A stretch of 64,000 bases of DNA from Chloroflexales bacterium ZM16-3 (lineage in GTDB: Bacteria > Chloroflexota > Chloroflexia > Chloroflexales > Chloroflexaceae), in assembly GCA_004138175.2 (NCBI GenBank), contig RYFE02000001.1:62001-126000 (forward strand), written 5' to 3'. A program made the translations under genes and the position numbers. The notes under the pieces were generated by a model, which was given only the letters and a program-made list of their open reading frames with translations, searched no databases and was not told the DNA's origin. Shown here piece by piece: positions 34,460 through 47,000 of the stretch (positions within the stretch are counted from its first letter, which is position 1; each line of letters starts with the position of its first letter).

Positions 34460-34885
34460 TCAAACCGGCCCAACCCGTCCGCGGGCCGACTGGATGATCC
34501 GTAGCAGCTCCTCATCGCTGGGGCCACCGCCGTGCTCCTCCCACCAGATCCGATACCAGCGCAGGTTCTCGCTGAAGGCCCAGATCACCTCCTCATTACT
34601 GAGGGGCGGCACCCGCTGCCGCAGATCATGCAGCACTTCCTGCCGATCACTGTCGCTCAGCTCGTCGATCGACTCGAGGATGCGCTCGGCGCGCAGCAGA
34701 AAGATCTCGCGCTCGATCGTCGGGAACTGATCACCGATCTGACGGATATTGCCCAGGTAGCAGATGGTGCGCTGGCGTGGCGCGCCCTTCTGATCACGGT
34801 AGCTTTCGACAAGGTAGGCGTCGAAGAAGCTTGTATCCGCGATGTTGGCGTTTTTATGTCGCCGGACGATCCAGCGGACGTACAT
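34460..34885 (-). CDS. Small protein resembling the N-terminus of IS1634-type transposases
   Basis: A 141-residue protein. MYVRWIVRRHKNANIADTSFFDAYLVESYRDQKGAPRQRTICYLGNIRQI resembles the N-terminal, probably DNA-binding, segment of some IS4/IS1634-superfamily transposases. Here it is a complete small gene with its own ribosome-binding site (GGAG 7 bases before the ATG) and a helical, charged C-terminal half, without a DDE catalytic domain. It may be a domesticated stand-alone domain or an unrelated small protein. It sits between MITE-like copy E and the giant gene. Confidence 0.65.
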   Translation of the reverse strand: MYVRWIVRRHKNANIADTSFFDAYLVESYRDQKGAPRQRTICYLGNIRQIGDQFPTIEREIFLLRAERILESIDELSDSDRQEVLHDLRQRVPPLSNEEVIWAFSENLRWYRIWWEEHGGGPSDEELLRIIQSARGRVGPV

Positions 34886-35000
34886 GGTCAGCTCCGTGAA
34901 TCACAAATTTTGCTTATTATAGCATGGCTTTCACTAATATCGAATAATATGACAATATGTTCTTCTACCACTGCAAGGCCAAAGTGGCTATGAATCATGC

Positions 35001-35053
35001 CATGCTTGTATGATTAAGATGCGGCAAAACCGCACCTTAATCATACAAGCATG
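35001..35053 (-). terminator. Long hairpin after the giant surface-protein gene
   Basis: 24-bp arms (35001-35024 and 35030-35053, one mismatch), CAAAA loop, AT-rich outer stem. It starts 45 bases beyond the giant gene's stop codon. Confidence 0.8.
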
Positions 35054-35098
35054 CATGGTGCTAGGATCGGCAACACCAACCCTGCCAGCGGCGATCGC

Positions 35099-38000
35099 CT
35101 AGCGTACTACAAGCGGCAGGTAGACCTGATGGTTTTGCTGGAGCACTGGCTGGCTCAGCAGGTACTCGTGGCGCGCCCCGCCGATCTCGATCTCGACCAG
35201 CCAGTAGCTATAGCTCGCCTGCGTGTCGGCGTCGCTGTCGAGCCAGCTGTAGCTCGCGCCGCTCCCGCCTACGCCACGGGCCAGAATCATCGCCCCGCTC
35301 ACTTGTTCCGCATCGGCGCGGCTGCCCGTGGCGCTGCGGTAGATCTCAAACCCTGCGCTGTTCAGCTCTGTGCCGGTCGTCCAGCGCAGCAGGTTGCCGT
35401 TCTGCTGCTGCTCCAGGGTGAAGCTCAGCAGCGTGATCGCGGTTGGCGGGCGCGACATCCCGGCCCACCAGGTCAGATCGAGCGCGCCGATGCCCAGCGA
35501 GAAGACTTTTGTCCGCCCGCTGTTCGGGCTGGCGTCGCTGTCGATGCCGGTGTCGCTGCCCTGGCTCTCCGGGCTGATCGCCCAGCCCACAGGCGCGTAG
35601 AACTGAATGTAATAGTCGCCCGGCTCCAGGTCGGTGAAGATGAATGTTCCGGTGTCATCGGTGACGGCGCTGCCCACCAGGGTGCCGTCGCTGCGGTAGA
35701 GCTCGACGGTGACGCCGGGGATCCCGGCCTCGCCTGCCCCGAAGATACCATCGTGGTTGCTGTCCTCCCAGACGCGGTTGCCCACGCTGGCGAGCTGGTA
35801 GATCCCGCCGTCGAGGCTGTCGTCAGCCGCGCCGGGCGTCAGGCTAACCGTCCCGCTTCGCCCGCTGGCCCGGTCGATGTCGCTATCGGTGGCCGTGTTG
35901 CCGCCCTGGAGCGGCGGGCTGATCTGCCGGCCCGCCGGGCGAACGACTTCGATCTGATAGTCGCCCGCGCCCAGCTCGCGGAAGTGGTAGCTGCCGTCGC
36001 CCGCCGTGGTGGTCGTGCTGATCACGCTGCCGCCCTGGATGAGCTGTACGGCCACGCTGGGCACGCCTGTCTCGCCGCTGTCCTGCACGCCATTGGCGTT
36101 CGCGTCGTCCCAGATGAAGTCGCCCAGGCTGGCCGGCAGGTAGATCCCGGCGTCCCAGCTCAGGTCGTTCGCCCCACTGGCGAGGCTGAAGGTCGCGCTC
36201 TGGCCGCTGGCCCGGTTAGCGTCGCTGTCGATCCCATTGTCGCTGCCTCGATCCGCTGGGCTGGAGATGTAGCCCGTCGGCAGGTCGCTGAAGACGAGGG
36301 AGTAGTCGCCTGGCGTCAGGCCGCTGAAGCCATACACGCCACCCTCGGCCCCGACCATCGCCGTGGTGGTGCTGATCACCAAGGTGCCGTCGGCCTGGTA
36401 GAGCGTCACGGTGACGTCATTCACGCCGACCTCGCCCGTGTCCTGCACGCCGTCGCCGTCCAGATCATTCCAGACGCGGTTGCCCAGGCTGGCTAGGGTG
36501 TAGATGCCGGCGTCCCAGGTCGAGTCGTTCTGGCTGCTGACCAGATCGATGTCGGCTGTTCGCCCCGTCGTCGGGTCGGCGTCGCTGTCCTCTCTGCTGT
36601 CGCCGCCCTGGCCCTGTGGCGTGAAGTAGTAGTCCGTCGGCAGGCCGCTGAAGACCAGGTAGTAGCGGTCGGGTGCCAAGCTGATGAACTGGTAGAAGCC
36701 GTCGGCGTCGGTGGTCGTGCTGTCCACCAACGTCCCGTTGGAGAGGTAGAGGGTAACGGTGATGCCCTGCACGCCGGGCTCGCCCTCATTCTGTAGGCCG
36801 TTGGCGTTCAGATCCTCCCAGATCGTGTCGCCTAGGCTTGCGAGCTGGTTGATCCCGGCGTCCCAGCTGTCATCGCTCTCGCCGCTCGTCAGGGTGGTGG
36901 CGACCGTCTCTCCCGTGGTGCGGTCGGCGTCGCTATCCGTCGCGTCGTCGCCGCCCGCGTCGCGGCGGGTGAAGAAGTAGTCCATCGGCTTGCTGAAGAC
37001 GAGGTAGTAGTCGCCAGGCGGCAGGTCGCTGAACCCGTAGACCCCGCTGCTGTCCGTCGTCTTGCTGCCCATCAGGACATCATCGCCGCCGGGCAGTCCA
37101 TCGGCACCCGCGTCGTAGAGGGTGACAGTGATGTTGATCACCCCCGACTCTCCCCCGTCCTGCACGCCGTTGCCGTCCGTGTCCTCCCAGACCCGGTTGC
37201 CGATGCTGGCTGGCTTGAAGAGACCGAAGTCGACCGTCTGGTTGCCGTTGGTGTCGTCGCCGTCGGCGGCGCTGTCTGGCTCGCCGCCTGCGCTCAGGCT
37301 GACCGCCAGAGCTGCGATATCGCCGCCGGTGAGGCTACCGTTGTCGTCGTTGTCGCTGTCGTTATTCGGGCCAGGCGCGGGCTCGCTCGGCCCCGCCGTC
37401 AGGCTGTGCGCGCCGGTGCTGCTGCGGTAGCCGCTCAGCGCGCCGCTGAAGGTGCTGGCCGGCAGAACGACGATGTAGTCGCCCTGGACCAGCCCGGTGA
37501 ACTGGTAGAGCCCGCCGCCGGTAGTAGTGGTGGTGCCGACTAGGCTGTTGTCGCTGGCCCGGCGCAGCTCGACGGCTACGCCATTGATGCCGCTCTCGGT
37601 CGCGCTGTCGAACTGGCCGTCGTTGTTCAGATCGTCCCAGACCAGGTTGCCCAGGCTGAGTGTGTGGTAGATCCCGGCGTCCCAGTCCAGGTCGGTCTGC
37701 CCGGCGGTCAGGGTGATGGTCGTTGTGCTGCCGTCGGTCGGGCTGGCGTCGCTGTCGGTCGCGGTCGTGCCCTGGCCGGTCGGGCTGAAGACGTAGCTGG
37801 TCGGCAGGTTGCTGAAGACCACGCGGTAGTCACCTGCGGCCAGGTTATCGAAGCTGTAGAGCCCGCCGATGGTGGTGGTGCTGGTGACCAGTGCGTTCGT
37901 GCTGTCGTAGAGTGTCACGGTGACGTTGTTCACGCCGAGCTCGCCCGCGTCCTGCACGCCGTCGCCGTTCAGGTCGTCCCAGACGAAGTTACCCAGTCGG

Positions 38001-41000
38001 GCCGGCTTGAAGAAGCCGAAGTCGACCGTCTGGTTGCCGTTCCTGTTATCGCCGTCCACGCCGCTGTCTGGCTCGCTGTCCACGGCCAGGGTGATAGGCA
38101 GGCTGACCACGTCGCCGCCAGTGAGGCTGCCGTCGTCGTGGTTGTCCTGGTCGCCGTCGGGGTCTGCGGCGGCCTCGTAGGTGCCCGTGGCGCTGCCGTT
38201 CGTGCCGGTGCTGCTGATGTAGGCCGGTATAGCGCCGCTGGCAGCCAGTGCCCCCGTCCCTGTGAAGTTGTTCGCCGGGATGACCACGATGTAGTCGCCG
38301 GGGATGAGCTTGGTGAAGCCGTAGATCCCGCCGAGCTTGGTGGTGTCGCTGATGACGAAGGTGTCGCCCGCGCCATAGCTGCCATCGCCGTTGTCCAGGT
38401 AGAGGTCGACGGTTACGCCGTCGATGCCGCTCTCGGTGGCGCTGTCGAAGGTGCCGTTGTTGTTCAGATCCTGCCAGACCAGGTTGCCCAGGCTGAGCGG
38501 GCGGAACACGCCGAAGTCGAGGGTCAGGTTGCCGTTGGTGTCGTCGGTGTCGTCGGCGGTGTCCGGCTCGCCCTGCGAGGTTAGGGTGACGGGCAGGCTG
38601 GCCACGTTGCCGCTGCCGTCGGTGGTGCCGTTGTCATCGCTGTCGGGCGCCAGCGCCCCGCCGGTGTCCGGGTCGGGTGCCGGCTCGTAGGTGCCGCTGG
38701 CGCTGCCGTTCGTGCCGGTGCTGCTGACGTAGGCCGGCATGGTGGCGGTGGCGGCCAGCGTACCCGTGCCGCTGAAGTTGCTCTCCGGCAGGGTCACGAT
38801 ATACTCGCCGGGGACGAGGCTGTCGAACAGGTAGAACCCGCCGCCGGTCGTCGTGTCGGTCAGGGTGACGGCATTGCCCGCGCCATCGGTGCCAGTGAGG
38901 GTCACGGTCACGTTGTCGATGCCGCTCTCGCTTCCATCGAGCAGGCCGTTGTTGTTGAGGTCATCCCAGACCTGGTTGCCCAGGCGCACCAGACTGTAGA
39001 AGCCGGCGTCCCAGGTCGGGTCATTCTCGCCGCTGATCAGCTCGGTCACGGCGGTGCGCAGGGTGGCAGGGTCGGCGTCGCTATCGACCGTGTCGTCCGC
39101 GCCCTGGTTGGCCGCACTGGCCTTGTCGAAGCCGTCGGGCAGGCTGAACTGCACGTAGTAGAAGCCGGGGGTCAGGTTGGTGAAGGTGTAGACGCCGGTC
39201 GCGTCTGTGGTCGTCGCCGCGCCGACCTGCACATCGTCGATGCCGCCGAAGATGTGGTCCGCCCCTGCGCTATAGAGCGTCACTGTCGCTCCGGCGATCC
39301 CCGGCTCGCCGCTGTCCTGCACGCCATCGGCGTTCTGGTCGTGCCAGACGAGGTCGCCCAGGCTGGCCGGCTGATGGAAGCCGAAGTCGAGTGTCAGGTT
39401 GGTGTTGCGATCCGGGGCACCGTCCGGCTCCTGGCCCGAGCTCAGGTTGATGATTGGGCTGAGCGCCGCGCCGCTGGCGTTGCCGCTGCCGTTGTCGTCG
39501 TTGTTGTTGTCATTGTTCGGATCGGCGCTTGTGCCGATGTCGTTGGAGGAGCTGTAGTCGGCGGGCGGGGTGACGCGCACCACGTAGCCGCCCGGCTTGA
39601 GGTTGGTGAACAGGTAGAGCCCGTCGGTACCGGTGGTCTGGGTGGCGGTGGCGGCTGTCTCGTTCACGCCGCCGCTGCCGCTGTTATCTTCAATCGTGCC
39701 ATTGCCGTTGGCGTCAAAGTAGAGATCCACCGACGCCCCGGACAGCGGGCTGTCGATCACCGAGTCATACGTGCCGTTGTTGTCGCGGTCGATGAAGACC
39801 AGGTCGCCCAGGCTGAGTGTCTGGTAGAAGCCGAAGTCGAGGCTCAGGTTGGAGTTGTTGTCAGGCGTTATGTCGCCGTCGTTGGTCGGCTCCTGGCCCG
39901 AGCTGAGCGTGATCAGGTTGCTGTTGACCGGCGTGGCGACGCTGTCGCCGATGCCGTTGTCGTCGTTGTTGGTGTTGTTATTCGGGTCGGCGCTGCTGCC
40001 GATATCGTCGGAGGAGCGGTAGCCAGTGGGCGGGGTGATGCGCACCACGTAGCCGCCGGGCTTGAGGTTCTCGAAGAGGTAGAGCCCGTCGACACCGGTG
40101 GCCTGGGTGGCGGTGGCGATGGTCTCGTTCACGCCGCCGCTGCCGCTGTTATCCTCAAGCGTGCCATTGCTGTTGGCGTCGAAGAAGAGGTCAACGCCCG
40201 CCCCGGCCAGCGGGCCGTCGGTGCCGTCGAAGGTGCCGTTGTTGTCGCGGTCAATGAAGACCAGGTCGCCCAGGCTGAGCGTCTGGTAGAAGCCGAAGTC
40301 GAGCGTCAGGTTGGAGTTGTTGTCTGGCGTCGTGTCGCCATCATCGGTCGGCTCTTTGCCCGAGATCAGCGTCACCGTACCGCTAGAGACCTGGCCCGTC
40401 GTGCTGCTGCCGATGCCGTTGTCGTCGTTGTTCGTGTCATTGTTCGGCGTGGCGCTTGTGCCGATGTCGTCGGAGGAGCTATAGCCGACGGGCGGGGTGA
40501 CGCGCACCACGTAGCTGCCGGGCTTCAGGTTCTCGAAGAGGTAGAGCCCATCGGCACCGGTGGTCTGGCTGAGCACCAGGGTACCGGTAATGTCGCTGGC
40601 CGGGGTCGCCCCGTCGCTCTCCAGCAGTTCCACCGTCGCCCCGGATAGCGGGCTGTTGGTGCCGTCGAAGGTGCCGTTGTTGTCGCTGTCGATGAAGGCC
40701 AGGTCGCCCAGGCTGACTGGCTGGTAGAAGCCGAAGTCTACTGTGCGGTTCGAGCGATTGTCGGGGGCCTCGCCGGAATCGGGGTTGATCGCAGGATCAG
40801 TCTCGCTGGTCGGCTCGCTGTTACTGGGGCCGAGCGTGACGGTGCCGCTGCGGATGGCCCCGGCGACCGGCGTATCGAGGCCGTTGTCGTTACTGTCGCC
40901 GTCGTCATTGGGGTTGGCCTCCTGGCCCGCGCCGGTGCTGCTGTACAGGCCGACGAGCGGTTTGGCGCTGGCGAAGTTGTCGCTCACCATCTCGACAATG

Positions 41001-44000
41001 TAGTCGCCTTCGAGCAGGTTGTCGAAGCGGTAGTAGCCGCCGCCGCTGGTGTCCTGGTCGGCCACACTGATGCCGGTGGCATCGGTGACGGCGGACCCCG
41101 CGCTGGTGAGCAGGCGCACGGTCACGCCGTCAATGCCGGGGCTCGCGCCGTCGACGGCGTTGATCGTACCGTCGTTGTCGAGGTCACGCCAGACCCGGTT
41201 GCCCAGGCTGTAGGTCGGCGTGACGGTGATCAGGTAGTCCTCAACCTCGCCGTCGCTGGCCGGGCCGTCGGGGCCAAGGCCAACGTCGCTGCTCAGGCGG
41301 AAGCGCGCGCCGATCGGGGTGCTAAAGATGGCGGTATCGGGGACATTGAAGGTGATGGTCAGGTTGCCGCTGGTTCCGTTCGGCGCGGCGACCGTGACCT
41401 GCTCGCCAGTATCGGCGAAGTCGCCGTCGCCGTTGAAGTCGATAAAGCCATAGAGTGTCGCGTCGCGCCCGGTGCTGTTGGTCACCGCCACCGTCACGTT
41501 GGCGGGCAGGCCGGTGTAGAAGCTGGGCAGCGTCACGCCGTCCTCGTCGTCGGGGGTGCCGCTGGTATCGTCGCCGGTAGCGGTGTCGTTGGGCTGGCCA
41601 TTCGTCTCGGCGTCGATATTCGTTCCGATGCCCAGGCCGGTCGTGAGCGGATGATGTGGGCCTTCGGTGCCGCTGTTGTCAGTGTTGTAGCTCGGCAGGC
41701 CGACGCTGCCATTGGGCAGGTCGCTCCAGTCAGCCGGGACGAAGCCGAAGTCGATGTGTAGGTCGGAGTTGGCGTCGGGCGTGAGCAGGTTATCGCTCTG
41801 GGCCGGGCTGCCCATGCCGGGCGTAGTGGCCAGGGACTGATCAGACTCGCCAGTGGGCATGGTGCCCGCATTGAGCGTGATCGGCTGGCTGCGCACGGTG
41901 GTGCTGCTCAGGGTGACGCCATTGTCGTCGTTATCCTGAGCGTCGGGCGTACTGGCGTTGGTCGGGTCACGGCTGGAGTCTAGGCCGTCGATCGGCGTGC
42001 TTGTGCGATCCACCTCAACGATGTAGGTGCCCTTGGCTAGGCCGGTGAAGAGGTAGCGCCCATTGACATCGGTCGTCGTCGTGGCGAGTACGGTTGTCTC
42101 GTTCTCAGCAATCAGGCGCACGGTGACGCCATCGATACCGGGCTCGCTGCCGTTGCGGATGCCGTCGTTGGAGGTGCCGCCACCGCTGCCGTCGTCTAGC
42201 CAGACCAGGTTGCCCAGGCTCATGGCGTAGAAGCCGAAGTCGACGGTCTGGTTATCGTTGGCGTCGGGCCGCACAGTCGGGTTGGGCTCATCAACGTCGG
42301 GGCTCTCAAGCACCGGCTCGCCGCCGGGGCTGAGGGTGACGGGCAGGGCCAGTACGCCGCCGCTGTAGAATCCGCTGGCCTGGAGGGCACCGTTGTCGTC
42401 GCTGTCGGTCGCCGTAGCGCCCCCGGTGTCGGGGTCAGTCGGCGCGACCTCGCCAAGTGTGCCGTCAGCGCCCATAGTGGTGCCGCTGCTGAAGAGGCCA
42501 CTCAGCACGCTGCTGAAGTTGCTTGCCGGGATGCCGACCACGTAGGTGCCGGGGTTGAGCAGGCGCTGGGGCAATAGCCCAGTGCCGTTGGCGGCAGTGC
42601 GCTCGGTGAAGAGATAGGTGCCGTCGGCGGCGGTGGTGTCGACGGCGATCGGTGTTGTCTCACCGCCGTCGATACTACCGTTGCCATTGGCGTCGAAGAA
42701 CAGCTCAACGCGCACGCCGTTGATCCCGACCTCGGTGCCGTCGATCGTGCCGCTGTTGTTGGTGTCGTACCAGACCTGGTTGCCGACGCTGACCGGCTTG
42801 TAGAGGCCCGCGTCCCAGGTCATATCGCTCTCGCCGTCGCTCAGGGTGGTGCTGGCCATCACCCCGCTGGCGTCGGCGTCGCTGTCGACGGCGTCATCAG
42901 CGCCCTGGTTCTGTGCCGTGAAGACGTAGCCGCCGGGCGCGGTGACGTGGACAGAGTAGTCGTTCGGGATGAGGTCGGTGAACTGGTAGAGTCCAGAGGG
43001 CAGCGTGGTGGTCGTGCTGATCAGGGTCGCGCCTTGGTAGAGCGTCACCGTGACGCCGTCAATCCCCAGATCGCCCGCGTCCTGCACGCCGTTGCCGTTC
43101 ATGTCTTCCCAGACAAAGTCGCCAATGCTGGCCGGCCGGAACAGGCCAAAGTCGAGGGTCTGGTTGCCGTTGGTGCCGTCGCCGTCCACGCCGTTGGCCG
43201 GCTCCGTCCCGCTGGCCAGGGTGATCGCGAGGGTCGCGATGTCGCCGGAGCTAAGGAGCGAGCCGTTGTCGTCGCTGTCCCGATTCTCCGCTGGGGCACC
43301 GCTTGGGTCGTCCGGGTCGGGCGCCGGCTCGTAGGCACCGCCGACGCTACCGTTGGTGCCGGTGCTGCTGGTGTAGGCCGACAGGCCGCCGCTGGCCTGC
43401 AGCACGCCCGTGGTGAAGTTGCTCGCCGGGATGACGGCGATGTAGTCGCCGGGGATGAGGTTGGTGAAGCTGTAGATTCCGCCGAGCTTGGTGGTGTCGC
43501 TGATGACGAAGGTGTCGCCCGCGCCATAGCTGCCGTCGCCGTTGTCCAGGTAGAGATCGACGGTCACGCCGTTGATGCCGACTTCGCCATTATTGAACAG
43601 GCCGTCGTTGTCGGTGTCGTGCCAGACCAGGTTGCCCAGGCTGAGGTGCTGGAAGAAGCCCAGGTCCAGGGTTAGGTTGGTATTGGGGTCGGTGTCGCCG
43701 TCGTCCGTCGGCTCGTAGCTCGGGTTGAGGCTGATCGCCTTGGTGACGGCGTAGCCGGCCGGGTCGTCGGTGCCGTTGTCGTCGTTATTCCGGTTATTCG
43801 CCGCCGCCGCGCCCACCGGGTCGTCTGGGTCGGGCGCTGGCTCGTAAGCGTGGGTGGCCGCGCCATTAGAGCCCGTGCTGCTGCGGTAGAGGTAGAGCGG
43901 CTTCCCGCTGGCGAAGTTGCTGGCCGGGATGACCACGATGTAGTCGCCCTGCTCTAGGTCGGTGAACAGGTAGTTGCCATTGGCGTCGGTGGTCGTGGTC

Positions 44001-47000
44001 AACACCAGCGTGTCGGTGAGAACGTCGTAGCTGCCGCTGTTGTCCGTGTCGCGGTAGAGCTCGACGATCACGTCCTTAAACCCAGGCTCGCCCGCGTCGA
44101 CCGTCCCGTTGTCGTTCAGGTCGTCCCAGATCAGATTGCCCAGGCTGAGCAGCGGGTAGATGCCCATGTCCCAGTTGGTGTCGTTATCGCCGGCGGCCAG
44201 CGTGAAGGTCGCCGTCGTGCCGGTGATCTCGTCGGCGTCGCTATCCTTTGCGTCATCAGCGCCGCTGTTCTGCGGGCTGATCCCGTAGTGCGCCGGGATG
44301 GTATCGAAGGTGACGGAGTAGGTGTCCGGCATCAGGTAGCTGAAGCCGTAGAAGCCTGATGCCAGGGTGGTGGTCGTGCTGATCAGTGTCGCGCCCTGGT
44401 AGAGTTTCACCGTGACGCCGTCAACTCCACCTGTCTCGCCAGCATCCTGCACACCGTTGCCATTCGTGTCGTACCAGACCCAGTCGCCCATGCGGGCGTG
44501 GTTGAACAGGCCGAAGTCGACGGTCAGGTTGGTGCTTTCGTCCGTCGCCCGGTTGGTCGCGCCGCTCGGCATGCCCGTGTCAGCCTCGCCGGTCGGCTGG
44601 GTGCCCAAGGTCACGCGGAAGATGGTGCTCGTCACCGTGTTGCCGGTCGCCTGGGTGCCGTTGTCGTCATTGTCGATATCGCTGGCGTCGCCGGTCACGG
44701 TCGTGCCCGGCTCGTAGGTGCCGGTCGGCATACCGTTGGCCCCGCCGGTGCTAGAGACCCAGTCTGGGCCGCCGGTGTCCACGCCGATCTGGTAGCGCCC
44801 GCCGTCGCGTAGGTCGCCGAAGAAGTAGTGGCCGCCGTTGCTGGTCGTTATTGTAGCGACCGGCGTTGTCGCTTCGCCGCCGTTGATCGTCCCGCTGTTG
44901 TCGGCGTCGTAGTAGAGGCTGACGGTTAAGCCATCGAGCCCAACTTCAGCGGCATCTTTCAGGCCGTCGTTATTCGCGTCGCTCCAGACCAGGTTGCCCA
45001 GGCCCAGGCTGTAGAAGCCGAAGTCGACGCTTAGGTTGCTGTTGCTGTTGCTGTTGGTATCGCCGTCGTTGATCGGCTCGCCACCGATGCTGAGCGTCAC
45101 CGCTGCGCTGCTCACCGAGCCGGTGGCAACGCCATCGCTCGGGCCGACGCCGTTGTCGTCATTGTTGACGTTATCGTCCGGGTCGGTCGCGCTATCGGTC
45201 AGGGCTCCGCCGTCGCTGCTGCGGAAGTAGCGCAGCGCCCCCGTCCCCGTGAAGTTGCTGGCCGGGATGACCACCACATAGTCGCCGGGGATGAGCTTGT
45301 CGAATAGGTAGAGCCCGGAGGACAGCGTGGTGGTCGTGCTGATCAGGGTCGCGCCCTGGTAGAGCTGGACGGTCACGCCGTCGATGCCGATCTCGCCATT
45401 ATTGAACAGGCCGTCGTTGTCGGTGTCGTTCCAGACCAGGTCGCCCAGGCTGAGCGGGCGGAAGACGCCAAAGTCAACGGTCAGGTTGCCGTTGGTGTCG
45501 TCGGTGTCAGCCGCCAGGGCCGGCTCGTTCTGCGAGCGCAGGGTGACGCGCAGGCTGGCCACGTTGCCGCTGCCGTCGGTGCTGCCGTTATCGTCATTGT
45601 TGACGTTGTCATCCGGGTCGGGTGCCGGCTCGGAGTCGCCGGTCGCGCTGCCGACGGTGCCGGTGCTGCTGACGTAGGCCGGCAGATCGCCGCTGGCGGC
45701 CAGCTTGCCCGCGCCGCTGAAGTTGCTCGCCGGCAGGGTCACGACGTACTCGCCGGGGATGAGGTTGGTGAACGTGTAGATCCCGGTCGCGTCGGTGGTG
45801 ACGCTGTCCGTGACGGTGTTGCCCAGGCCGTTGGTGCCGCTCAGGTTGACGGTCACGCCGCTGATGCCGAGCTCGGTCAAGCTGTCGAATGTGCCGTCAT
45901 TATTGAGGTCATCCCAGACCTGATTGCCCAGGCCCACCCTCTGGTAGAGGCCGGTATCCCAGGTCTGGTCGCTCTGGCCTGCGGTCAGGGTGAGGGTGGC
46001 CGTCTTGCCGGTGACCGGGTCGGTGTCGCTGTCGGTCGTAGCGGTGCCCTTACCGGTCGGGCTGAACTCATAGCCCGTGGGCAGGTCGAATCCGACCCGG
46101 TAGGTGCCGGGGATGATATTGGTGAAGGCGTAGATACCGCTGGCGTTGGTCGTCGTGGTGATTGTCTGGGTGTTGACGGTGACCGGGTCGCCGTCCACCG
46201 GGTTGCCGGCGCTGTCGAGCAGGGTCACGGTCACGCCCATAATGCCGGTCTCGTCGCCGCCATTCTGCACGCCGTTCGCGTCGCGGTCGAACCAGACGAA
46301 GTTGCCGAGCTGGGCCGGCTTGAACAGGCCGAAGTCGATCGTCAGGTCGCTGTTCTCGTCACGGGATGGGTTGGTGGTCGCCGTGGGCATGGTCAGGTCG
46401 GCCTCGGCCTGCGGCGTTGCGTTGGGCACGAGATCCAGCACCGCCGAGCGGATCACCGCGCCGCTGGTCGTGCCGTTGTCGTCGCTGTCGGCGGCGGACG
46501 GGCTGGCAGGCTCGTAGGGGCCGCTGGCGCTGCCGTTGATGCCGGTGCTGCTGATGTAGCCCGCCGGGGCGACGATCTCGACCAGGTACTTGCCCTGGGT
46601 CAGGCCGCTGAACAGGTAGGCACCGCCGTTGCTGGTGGTGGTGGTCGCCACCGCCGTGCTCTCGGCCCCGGCGTCGATCGTCCCGTTGCCATTGCTGTCG
46701 CGGTAGAGCCGGACGGTCACGCCGTTGATGCCGGCCTCGGCGTAATTCAGCAGGCCGTCGTTATTGGTGTCGTCCCAGACCCGGTTGCCCAGGCTGAGCA
46801 GCTGGTAGAGGCCAGCGTCCCAGGTCGGGTCGTCCTGATTGCTCTCCAGGGAGACCGTGCTGGTGCGGCCGTTGGCCGGGTTCACATCACTGTCGACTGC
46901 GTCGTCGGCACCGCTGTTCTGGTCGGTGTAGGCGTAGTTCGTAGGCGCGCTACCGAACTCGACCCGGTAGTCGCCGGGGATGAGGTCGGTGAATCCGTAG

